Made by a program: the position numbers and the translations under genes. A DNA stretch of 64,000 bases from Deltaproteobacteria bacterium (GTDB lineage Bacteria > Desulfobacterota > Desulfuromonadia > Geobacterales > Pseudopelobacteraceae), in assembly GCA_021780495.1 (NCBI GenBank), contig JAJXYO010000062.1:118302-182301 (forward strand), in the 5' to 3' direction. The notes beneath the pieces were generated by a model, which did no database searches, was not told the origin of the DNA, and was given only the letters and a program-made list of their open reading frames with translations. Positions 33,441-41,105 of this stretch are shown here, in pieces; position 1 is the stretch's first letter, and every line of letters starts with the position of its first letter.

Positions 33441-34589
33441 TTAACGGGTCTCCTTTCCAGCTATCTCAAACAGACCGGTTTTTTCGCAGACCACATACAC
33501 CAATGCGACCAGCGATACAGAGGCCACTACGACCAGTACCTCAAAAACCGAGGGGGTATAGCTGATCCGCTCCGGCATGTCGTAGGCCCGGAATACGGGG
33601 ACCCTGAAACCTTCCACCACCAGGTCGAGCCGGGACATGAACTGGGTGGCCAGGACCAGCAGGCTCGATAGTATCAAGGCGCCAACCGTTCGCCTGTACA
33701 TCAATATCGTGAACGGTATGACCAGCGCAACGCCAAGCCCGAAGATCACGTTCCGGAAGAACGTTTCACGAAACACCTCGTATCCGCTCAGGTTGCTGGA
33801 GATACCGATTATGATGCGACAGAACGTGAGCACGAAGACCGTTGCCAGCGCTATCTTCTGCATCCTGATAAAGGGCCTGATCAATTTCATATTTCCTGTT
33901 GTTTTGGCTTGAAATGCCGCAATGATCGCACAGAGGGCATTGCCGCTCAGAAAACCGCTGAACAGAAAATAGATCGGAAGCAGGGAGCTGTAGTAATAGG
34001 GCATGGTGCCGACCGCCCCGAAAAGACTGCCCAATGAACAGTAGGTGATCACCGGGATGATAAACGAAGCGTACAGCATGCCCTTGGAGTGCCTGTTGCG
34101 TTGGATATTGATGTATTCAACCAGCAGGATGGAAATGTCGGCGGTATACCATACCGACATCCAGAACATGGGTGAAGTCGGGTTTGGCGATATCAGGAAC
34201 ATATACATCCGCTCGACGTGTCCAAGCTCGGAAGCCAGCGATGCGAATCCGGCTATGGCCGTGATCAGTCCCATGAAAATGACCCGTGAAGCCAGCACCT
34301 TGTATTTTTCATGAAAAAACATGTTGCCGATGAAATTGGTAAAAATGCAACCGCCGCTCACCAGGGCAAAATAGACATAGGTGGAAATCTGCAGCCCCCA
34401 GGGCACCAGGCTGGATGTGTTGATGGTTTGGCCGTGGCCCAGAATGAAGATGCTCGCGAAACCAATTCCGCCAAGGACCAGACCGATCAGCGCCAGATAG
34501 ACGATGAGGCCGCCCCGGCCTTGTTTGAATAGGCTGAAATAGCTTCGAAGCCGATCTTTTTCAGGGACAAAAACACCGAATATCTGCAT
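33441..34589 (-). CDS. NrfD/PsrC-type membrane quinol-interacting subunit
   Basis: About 382 residues with eight to ten membrane helices and the NrfD-family segments ELGHVERM and PMFWMSVWYTADI. It anchors the complex and exchanges electrons with the quinone pool. It sits between the molybdenum and iron-sulfur subunit genes with gaps of only 1 and 3 nt, so the three form one complex. Confidence 0.9.
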   Translation of the reverse strand: MQIFGVFVPEKDRLRSYFSLFKQGRGGLIVYLALIGLVLGGIGFASIFILGHGQTINTSSLVPWGLQISTYVYFALVSGGCIFTNFIGNMFFHEKYKVLASRVIFMGLITAIAGFASLASELGHVERMYMFLISPNPTSPMFWMSVWYTADISILLVEYINIQRNRHSKGMLYASFIIPVITYCSLGSLFGAVGTMPYYYSSLLPIYFLFSGFLSGNALCAIIAAFQAKTTGNMKLIRPFIRMQKIALATVFVLTFCRIIIGISSNLSGYEVFRETFFRNVIFGLGVALVIPFTILMYRRTVGALILSSLLVLATQFMSRLDLVVEGFRVPVFRAYDMPERISYTPSVFEVLVVVASVSLVALVYVVCEKTGLFEIAGKETR

Positions 34590-34590
34590 G

Positions 34591-36789
34591 TCAGGCCCCC
34601 TTCACGATCTTGACGAAATTGCCGCGCATGGCGGTACCCCCCATGATCGGGTCAATGGCGGGCTTAGAGATCAGGTCATCGTCGGCAATCCCCTGACCAT
34701 TGGCGCGCGTCATCCCCTTGGCATGCACACCGAAACCGTGATTCATGTAGACAGCATCATCCCTCAGACGCTGGGTCAGTTTGATCTTGATGCGACCGTT
34801 TGCAATCAGACCATCCTGATTGACCAGCGAGACGTATTCACCGTTTTTCAATCCCAGCTCCCGCCCCTTTTTCGTATTGATCCAGAGTGCGTTTTCCTTT
34901 TGAAGGTCGTCCAGCATGAAGTTGTTGGTGGTGCGGGAAAAGGTATGCAGCGGTGACCGGCCAAACAGCAGGCGAAAATAACCGGCCGGTGGCGTCGGAT
35001 GCCTGGTGTAGGTTGGAAGCGGGTCGAAACCCTTGTCAGCCAACTGTTTGGAGTAGAGCTCGATCTTGCCGGAAGGCGTACCGAATTCAGGTTGGTTGTC
35101 GGCGCTGATATAGGGAGCGCTCCCTTTTTGGATGATCACGCCGTCCCGTTTCAGTTGGGCAAAGTCGATTTCTCCGGCCTGGCAACGCTTGGCAAGGTAT
35201 TCCTCGCCATCCTTCCAGGGAAAAAATTCGGCTAATCCCAGCTTGCCGCCCAGTTCTCTGGTTATCCACCAGGACGGTTTGGACTCCCAGAAGGGTTGGA
35301 CTGCCGGTTGGCGCAGTGCGATCTCGACCTCGCCCTTGAACATGCCGACATTGATATTGTCGTAGCGTTCCAGGTAGGTGCATTCCGGCAGCACGACATC
35401 GGCATAATTGATGATATCGACCGGCATGACATCGATTGCCACGAGCAGATCCAGATTTTGTATGGCCTTGATGGTTTCCTGTTTGTCCGGCACGGTCTTC
35501 ATCAGGTTGGTGCCGTACAAAAACCAGGCCTTGATGGGGTGCGGCTGGGCGGTGATGGTCGTCTGCCTGATTGATGTGGTCGTCTGCAACATGGCAAAGG
35601 GGTAGGCTGCGTCGAGTTTTGGCCCTTCGCCAGGTTCGGGATAGGCAGGCAATCCGGGATACTCCGGAACCTTGCCTGATGGGGGCAGAAAATAGCCGCC
35701 CTCACGCCCCCAGGTGCCCAAGAGTGCATTAAGGATGGCAACCGCTCGCGCCCTCTGGGTGTCGTCGCCGTACCAGGTGGAATAACGGCCGGCGCCGATG
35801 CAGACGTTTGGTGCATATCTACCAAGCTCACGGGCTACGTCTACAATCACATCGCTTGCAATCGTAGTTTCGTTCTCGGCCCAGGCCGGTGTGTACGGTT
35901 GAACTGCCGCGCGCAGCTCGTCGAAACCGTTGGCATATTTGGCAACATATTCCTTGTCGTAGAGCCCCTCTTCTATGACGATCCTGATCCAGGCCAGCAA
36001 CAGGGCCAGGTCGGTAGCCGGCCTGATCGGCAGCCAACGGTCCGCTTTGGATGCGATGTTGGAAAGGCGCGGATCAACCACCGTGAGTTTTGCCCCGCTG
36101 GAAAATCCCTTGACGACATCCTGAACCTGGCTGTTGTGGGCATTCTCCCCCAGGTGAGAACCGAGCAGGACAATATATTTGCTCCTGCTGAAATCATAGT
36201 ACTCCGGCGACCCAACATCTGAGCCGAAGGTCAGCATGAAACCGATATCACGTGGTCCGCGGCACTGAGCAAAAGATGGTGCCGCAAAGGTGCTGACACC
36301 ATAGGCGTGCAGCAGGTGTTTCCAGAAGGATGAGCCGGTGCCGTGATACATCATGGCCAGCGCTTCCGTGCCGTATTGTTCCTTGATCGCATGCATCTTC
36401 CGGGCGATCAGACCAAGCGCCTCATCCCATGTGGAACGTTTCCAGACCGGTTCCCCACGCTTGCCGATATTTATCAAGGGATACTTGAGACGATCCGGGT
36501 CATACAAAGCTCCCAGTGCGGCATTGCCACGCCCGCAGAGTCGACCGCGACCACGCAGACTCAAGGGATTACCGTCGATCTTGACAACCTTGTCGTTCTC
36601 TACCTTGGCGATCAAGCCACAATTCCAGAAGCATAACTCGCAGAAGGTGGGGATCGGCTTCATATCTTGCTGGCCGGCACCTTCGGCCCAGGATTGAAAA
36701 ACCTTCGGCAAGGTTACCGCTGCGGTAATGCCAGCGGTGGCAGCACCCGTGGCCTTAAAGAATGTCCGGCGGGAGAATTTAACTGACAC
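34591..36789 (-). CDS. molybdopterin oxidoreductase catalytic subunit (PsrA/PhsA-like)
   Basis: About 732 residues from a GTG start at 36789, preceded by TTGGAGG. Tat signal SRRTFFKATGAA, N-terminal 4Fe-4S motif (CELCFWNC with a later C in RLCGRG), molybdopterin domains, and FAQCRGPRD supplying a Cys as probable Mo ligand, as in polysulfide and thiosulfate reductases. The substrate is not certain: polysulfide, thiosulfate, selenite or arsenic compounds are all used by relatives. The rhodanese-haem protein and porin encoded upstream favour a sulfur- or selenium-type substrate. Confidence 0.9.
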   Translation of the reverse strand: MSVKFSRRTFFKATGAATAGITAAVTLPKVFQSWAEGAGQQDMKPIPTFCELCFWNCGLIAKVENDKVVKIDGNPLSLRGRGRLCGRGNAALGALYDPDRLKYPLINIGKRGEPVWKRSTWDEALGLIARKMHAIKEQYGTEALAMMYHGTGSSFWKHLLHAYGVSTFAAPSFAQCRGPRDIGFMLTFGSDVGSPEYYDFSRSKYIVLLGSHLGENAHNSQVQDVVKGFSSGAKLTVVDPRLSNIASKADRWLPIRPATDLALLLAWIRIVIEEGLYDKEYVAKYANGFDELRAAVQPYTPAWAENETTIASDVIVDVARELGRYAPNVCIGAGRYSTWYGDDTQRARAVAILNALLGTWGREGGYFLPPSGKVPEYPGLPAYPEPGEGPKLDAAYPFAMLQTTTSIRQTTITAQPHPIKAWFLYGTNLMKTVPDKQETIKAIQNLDLLVAIDVMPVDIINYADVVLPECTYLERYDNINVGMFKGEVEIALRQPAVQPFWESKPSWWITRELGGKLGLAEFFPWKDGEEYLAKRCQAGEIDFAQLKRDGVIIQKGSAPYISADNQPEFGTPSGKIELYSKQLADKGFDPLPTYTRHPTPPAGYFRLLFGRSPLHTFSRTTNNFMLDDLQKENALWINTKKGRELGLKNGEYVSLVNQDGLIANGRIKIKLTQRLRDDAVYMNHGFGVHAKGMTRANGQGIADDDLISKPAIDPIMGGTAMRGNFVKIVKGA

Positions 36790-36875
36790 CCGTACCTCCA
36801 ATCAGGAGCGTTTTATATATTTCGTCGAGCAAATGCAGTGATATGTATTTGCGAATATGTAATTTTAAGAAATTG

Positions 36876-36918
36876 CACCTGTACCCCGGTTCCGGTGAGG
36901 GGAACCGGGGGACAGGTG
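36876..36918 (-). terminator. strong hairpin between rhodanese and psrA-like genes
   Basis: Minus strand CACCTGT-C-CCCCGGTTCC, 6-7 nt loop, then GGAACCGGGG-T-ACAGGTG. There is no long T-run after it, so it may be an attenuator or RNA-stability element that separates the porin/rhodanese block from the PsrABC block. Confidence 0.6.
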
Positions 36919-36923
36919 ACCGT

Positions 36924-38312
36924 TCACGGTTGGCTTATGGAATACGTGCCATCTTTAGCAAATTTGAAGTGGGCATTTACAAACTTCACATTGGAAACGC
37001 CAAGATTTAATAGTTCGTTGTAGGCCATTTCTGCCATGAGCCCGGTATTACAGTGCAGCACAATCTGTTTGTCTTTAGGGAATTCTGCAATCCGCTCTCT
37101 GATATCATTGAGCGGTATCACGACCGATGTTTGTAGCTTTCCAGCCTTGGCTTCCGTAGCACTACGGACGTCAACGATCATGACATTGGCGGGAGGAGCG
37201 GCAAGAATTTTCTTGAACTCGACCAGCCCCATCTCACCAGGGAGAGGTTTTGGCACATAGACTACCTTGGAGGATGGTTTGCCGGTAGCAATATCGTACC
37301 TGGCAGCTTTCCAGGCCTCAAAGCCACCGGTCAGCACCTTGACATTGCCATAGCCGGCCTTGATCAGTGCCATGGCTACCGTGGCAGCATCCTTTCCACC
37401 CCGGGCGTCATAGACAATGATCGGGGCTTGCTTCTGCTTGATGTCGAGTGACTTTGACAGGGAAGCAGAGTTTGCAGCCGGGAACAGAACCGCTCCAGGT
37501 ATAAATCCGGCCGAGACGCTCTGTGGTCTGCGTGCATCCAGTATCACACTGGGTGCAGCTTTGGCCGCAGTCCTCAGGGACTGCGGAGTGAGCACGGCAT
37601 AGTTGTGTTCATACCAGGCCGGCATCCCGTCTCTGTAGATCTTTACATTGGTATAGCCGAGCTTCTTTGCCTTCGCAGCCGAATCGGGGCTCGTATTACA
37701 GGTAACGCCTGAGCAGTAGAAGATGACAAGGGCATGCGTATCTTTGGGGAGTTTGTTCAGGTTCTTGTCAAATTCCGGATAAGGCAGGCTTACGGCGGTG
37801 GGAATGGCACCCTCGCCAAAACAAGAGGCGGGACGGGAATCATACAGGAAATATGCGCCTTTCACAGGCCCTTTCGCCACCAACCGCTGCACTTCATCGG
37901 TAGAGATCAGCATCTCCTTCGACACGGTGACAGGAGGTTTTGCAACGAGACTTTTAGCGAACTTGATGCCATTTTCTTCCGAATACTCGATTTTTATTTC
38001 ATCGCCCTTCTTGATCTTGTTGCCCTTCAGCAGTTCTCCGTCGCCGGTCTTGCGCTCTGCGTTGGTAACCTTTATTTCGTCCTCATCGAACTTGAGCAGA
38101 TCTACGTTGCCATCGATCTTCATCTGGATGTCCTGCGCCTTGAACGAAACGCTGTCAAAATTGCCGAGCAGAACATTGGATTCAGCTTTGTGGCAGTTGG
38201 TGCATCTTTTGGCGATTGTCGGCTTGGCTACCGGTGCATGATCAGCTGCAAATACCACTGCTACAACGGCAACACAGATCATTATCGTAGAGACGAGCGT
38301 ACTTTTAATCAT
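36924..38312 (-). CDS. monohaem, triple-rhodanese periplasmic protein
   Basis: About 462 residues: signal peptide, one haem site CTNCHK (residue ~37), a beta-rich domain with KKGDEIKIEY (about 55-125), then three rhodanese domains. Domain 1 keeps a Cys in FYCSGVTCNTSP; domain 2 has Asp in place of the catalytic Cys (VYDARGGKDA); domain 3 has HCNTGLMAEM with Cys. A cytochrome joined to sulfurtransferases suggests handling of sulfane sulfur or selenium with electron transfer. ExtH, a rhodanese lipoprotein encoded next to the porin-like ExtI in Geobacter sulfurreducens, is a possible functional parallel, not a demonstrated ortholog. Confidence 0.85.
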   Translation of the reverse strand: MIKSTLVSTIMICVAVVAVVFAADHAPVAKPTIAKRCTNCHKAESNVLLGNFDSVSFKAQDIQMKIDGNVDLLKFDEDEIKVTNAERKTGDGELLKGNKIKKGDEIKIEYSEENGIKFAKSLVAKPPVTVSKEMLISTDEVQRLVAKGPVKGAYFLYDSRPASCFGEGAIPTAVSLPYPEFDKNLNKLPKDTHALVIFYCSGVTCNTSPDSAAKAKKLGYTNVKIYRDGMPAWYEHNYAVLTPQSLRTAAKAAPSVILDARRPQSVSAGFIPGAVLFPAANSASLSKSLDIKQKQAPIIVYDARGGKDAATVAMALIKAGYGNVKVLTGGFEAWKAARYDIATGKPSSKVVYVPKPLPGEMGLVEFKKILAAPPANVMIVDVRSATEAKAGKLQTSVVIPLNDIRERIAEFPKDKQIVLHCNTGLMAEMAYNELLNLGVSNVKFVNAHFKFAKDGTYSISQP

Positions 38313-38340
38313 TCACATCTCCTTCAGCCAATCACATAAT

Positions 38341-38664
38341 CTAACAACCGGCGGTCTTTTTGAACATCTTGCTCGTGTTTTTTCCATCGGCTTTTTCATA
38401 TTTGCAGCGGATTTCATCGCCCTCAACAATACGTTTGTCCTTGAATTTATCGAGGGTCAAATCATCTGTGATGTTGATTGTAACGCTCTCTCCGGACTTG
38501 GTATCTTTCAGGACAGCAGTAGCCGACTTGCCATCAGCCGCCAACTCAATTTTAGTAATTGTGCCGATCATCTTCACATCTTCTGCACTGGCGGTCCGCA
38601 CAAATGCAAATGTCGAAACCAGCATTACTGCAACCAGCATTACAATCGAAACTAACTTTTTCAT
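38341..38664 (-). CDS. small periplasmic protein related to the rhodanese N-domain
   Basis: About 107 residues from ATG 38664 (AAAGGAG upstream): signal peptide ending near TASAED, then a beta-rich domain ending RIVEGDEIRCKYEKADGKN and a terminal Cys. The end resembles the KIKKGDEIKIEYSEENGIK segment of the next protein, so both seem to share one small beta-barrel-like domain. Unknown function. It lies 28 nt before the rhodanese gene and about 130 nt after the porin. Confidence 0.7.
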   Translation of the reverse strand: MKKLVSIVMLVAVMLVSTFAFVRTASAEDVKMIGTITKIELAADGKSATAVLKDTKSGESVTINITDDLTLDKFKDKRIVEGDEIRCKYEKADGKNTSKMFKKTAGC

Positions 38665-38766
38665 GTGTAACTCCTTTTCTGCTGCCAAGATTTCGTTAGT
38701 ACCGGCCAGACGAGGCTGCCGGAGTTGTATCAAGATGCAAACAATCAACATAACCTGTCCCGGGCA

Positions 38767-38796
38767 GGTTGATTCCTGCCCGGGCAGGAATCAACC
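38767..38796. repeat. perfect 30-bp palindrome with an alternative overlapping hairpin
   Basis: The 30 bases starting GGTTGATTCCTGCCC are their own reverse complement and end on the first base of the porin stop codon's complement. The left half also pairs with an upstream CCCGGGCAGG (38759-38768) to form a competing stem. Two mutually exclusive folds are possible; a terminator or processing site after the porin gene is the simplest role. Confidence 0.65.
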
Positions 38797-40604
38797 TAGA
38801 ACTTCACCTCGAATGTGCCATAGATATCATGAGCAATCCTCATGGGAGCCATAAGCATCATGTCGCTTGACTTGATGTCAGCGATCTTCTGTGACGCACC
38901 AACCCAGTTGTTGCTGCCGGTGTATTCAAAGTCGTAGAACTGGTAGCCAAGCCTGAAAAAGGCTTTAGAAAAATAGCTGGAGATTGGTTTCAGATTGAGT
39001 TCCTGGATGATGTACGGCTCATAGACGTTACCACGGGTGCCAAGTTTGCTGGTCCACATATCATCAGCTGCCGGGGTGAAGGTGATCCAGTCTCTCGAAC
39101 CATGGTTGTACTCGAATCCGATCTTGGTTTTTGAGGGCAGGTCATAGCGGAAACCGGCGTAGACCGCCCAGCCAGTCTTGCTTTTCGGGGCTTCCGGCTG
39201 AAAGAAAGCGCCTGTCATAAGGCCCTGGAATCCAGCGTTGGCCGATACATTGTCGTTGGGATGCGTAACGCTCAGGCCGAGATCGGTGAAGAAATTCAGA
39301 TTACCGGGCCCGACCTTTTTGAGGGTGCTCATGGCGCCCATGCCGTACCAGTCGATGCTGCCCAGATTGGTAGTAGGTGCGGTATTGCCAAATACGGTAT
39401 TATTCATAGCCGGGAAATCGAAGATATCAAAGCCGCGATTCCATTGCAGCCAAACGCGCAGCGGATCGGTGTCGACCGGAATCACTGCAACACCCAGCAT
39501 ATCCGTATCCTTGATGCTGTTGGTGTTTGTTTTAATACCACTGTCGAATCCTCGCCCGTAGCACACCTTGGCATAGGCGCCAGGCAGCATGTCGATATCC
39601 GGGGCATAGCCAACCACCATGCCGTCAAAGGCATAATCGACCAGCAGTGCGGGGGTGCCGCCATTGCCGGGACGCTCATTATTGAGACGCAGATTACTGG
39701 GTGCACCATTGGTGGAAGGACGGCGTCCCACCGAGAACCATGCCGGCTGGTCGGCAATATTGCTCCAGGTTGCAAAGGCGCGGTCAACATCCAGAAGACC
39801 ATCGGAGGGTACATGCCCGAGAGTACCGTCAAATACACCAACACGATCCGCAAAGTAGTTGCCGGTAACCGGGGAATCGCTCTGTGAACCAAATACCTTG
39901 TACATATCCAGCTTGGCATGGACGGTGATATCCTGCGTAGCTTTGGCGGTCAGGTCGAGACCGAACTTATTCGTATAAAGGGTTTCATTCGTAGGCTTAA
40001 ATGCGGGAATTTGGGCGGCAAACTGTCCGAGACCACCGATCAGACCGGCGTTCATGGGATTATTCACGAAAGCTTTAGCCAAGTTGTAATTGGTCGCGGC
40101 TGTCATTCCTTGCTTAAACTGGGATAGAGCTGTGAGTGCTCCGGACGTCGACATCCCAAAACTTGTTCCAAAGTACGTAGAAGAGCCGGGGGTAGTTGAT
40201 GGATTAGCAAAAAAATCGCCCTGCAACGCATTCTGTGCATTGGCGAACGTTTGATTTACATCCGTGTAGGCTTTTGTCTGTCCATGCAACGAGTCCATTC
40301 TAAAACGATAATCGCCACCGATGGTCAGCCATTTGCTTAACGATTTATCTTCTATCCTGGAGACCTTGTGTTTCAAATCTGCTATTTCTTTTGATTCGGA
40401 CTGAGTGACAGGTGTGAGTTTTTCCGCGGCGGTTTTGGCAGCTTTTTCTTCGTTTGCCTTGACCTGATTTTTCAACTGCTCAAGCTCAAGCGACATCTGC
40501 TCTATTTTTTTCATAAGAGCTTCATCAGCAGCCTGTGCCGACATGGGCAGTGCTGTGCCTGCAACCAGTGCAGTAAGCACCAACTTCATTACGGTCTTCT
40601 TCAT
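38796..40604 (-). CDS. outer-membrane porin-like protein with coiled-coil N-terminus (DUF3373-like)
   Basis: About 602 residues: signal peptide (cleavage near SAQAADE), a coiled coil at residues about 28-88 (EQMSLELEQLKNQV and repeats), then a large barrel (GGDYRFRMDS, repeated amphipathic strands) ending FEVKF. The layout fits DUF3373-type porins of Geobacter and relatives, with some likeness to the porin-like ExtI implicated in selenite and tellurite reduction. First gene of the operon that continues with the small protein, the haem-rhodanese and PsrABC-like genes. Confidence 0.82.
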   Translation of the reverse strand: MKKTVMKLVLTALVAGTALPMSAQAADEALMKKIEQMSLELEQLKNQVKANEEKAAKTAAEKLTPVTQSESKEIADLKHKVSRIEDKSLSKWLTIGGDYRFRMDSLHGQTKAYTDVNQTFANAQNALQGDFFANPSTTPGSSTYFGTSFGMSTSGALTALSQFKQGMTAATNYNLAKAFVNNPMNAGLIGGLGQFAAQIPAFKPTNETLYTNKFGLDLTAKATQDITVHAKLDMYKVFGSQSDSPVTGNYFADRVGVFDGTLGHVPSDGLLDVDRAFATWSNIADQPAWFSVGRRPSTNGAPSNLRLNNERPGNGGTPALLVDYAFDGMVVGYAPDIDMLPGAYAKVCYGRGFDSGIKTNTNSIKDTDMLGVAVIPVDTDPLRVWLQWNRGFDIFDFPAMNNTVFGNTAPTTNLGSIDWYGMGAMSTLKKVGPGNLNFFTDLGLSVTHPNDNVSANAGFQGLMTGAFFQPEAPKSKTGWAVYAGFRYDLPSKTKIGFEYNHGSRDWITFTPAADDMWTSKLGTRGNVYEPYIIQELNLKPISSYFSKAFFRLGYQFYDFEYTGSNNWVGASQKIADIKSSDMMLMAPMRIAHDIYGTFEVKF

Positions 40605-41044
40605 TGAACCCTCCTTGGTGTAGTGGTCGGTCCACTATGTGGAGCCGCGTCAGTCATATCACGAGTCTTTTTTTTGCTGATTCCAGTATTCACCTCCTTG
40701 CTCAAGTCGGTAATCCTTTGATAAAACAGCGCATACAACAATAAAACCCACTATTTTAGTAGTATATTATTCATGTATGCATATAATTATATGCAATTGA
40801 AGTGCCGCTCACGAGATCAAAAGTAAAACGATGCAAATGAAACGGTTTTATGCAAATCAAACTGTATACAGTAAAACCTGGATTTCACGGAATACACATC
40901 AACATTAGATTTAACTATAACAACAGCAAAACATCGTTAGAATATATCATCACGCCATATAGCCGAATCACGGCTAATGATGCTGACATTTTTCGGCAGT
41001 TTGTGTGCACGTCTGGATACTGGCGGCGGCAGATTGCCCGTCAG
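40605..41044. other. AT-rich regulatory interval upstream of porin operon
   Basis: About 440 nt without a supportable gene. It carries the porin Shine-Dalgarno GGAGG just inside the left end, a perfect 18-bp palindrome at 40778-40795 and long AT-rich stretches; the right end runs into terminators of the nonahaem gene. Confidence 0.6.
40778..40795. promoter_or_regulatory. 18-bp palindrome TGCATATAATTATATGCA, candidate operator
   Basis: Perfect inverted repeat about 175 nt before the porin start. Its half TGCATATAATT occurs also inside the NifX-like gene promoter (3869-3879), in the same orientation to the gene. The regulator is unknown; AT-rich palindromes of this kind are bound by ArsR-type repressors among others, and one ArsR gene lies at 43126. 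Confidence 0.55.
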
Positions 41045-41098
41045 TAAAAGCGCTCATCTCCAGCGCTTCCAACAAGCTCTGACATCAGGAGTCAGAGC
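41045..41098 (-). terminator. tandem terminator hairpins after nonahaem cytochrome
   Basis: First hairpin on the minus strand GCTCTGAC/GTCAGAGC (41076-41098); second AAGCGCT/AGCGCTTTT (41045-41068) ending in a T-run. Confidence 0.75.
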
Positions 41099-41105
41099 CG
41101 CCAGC

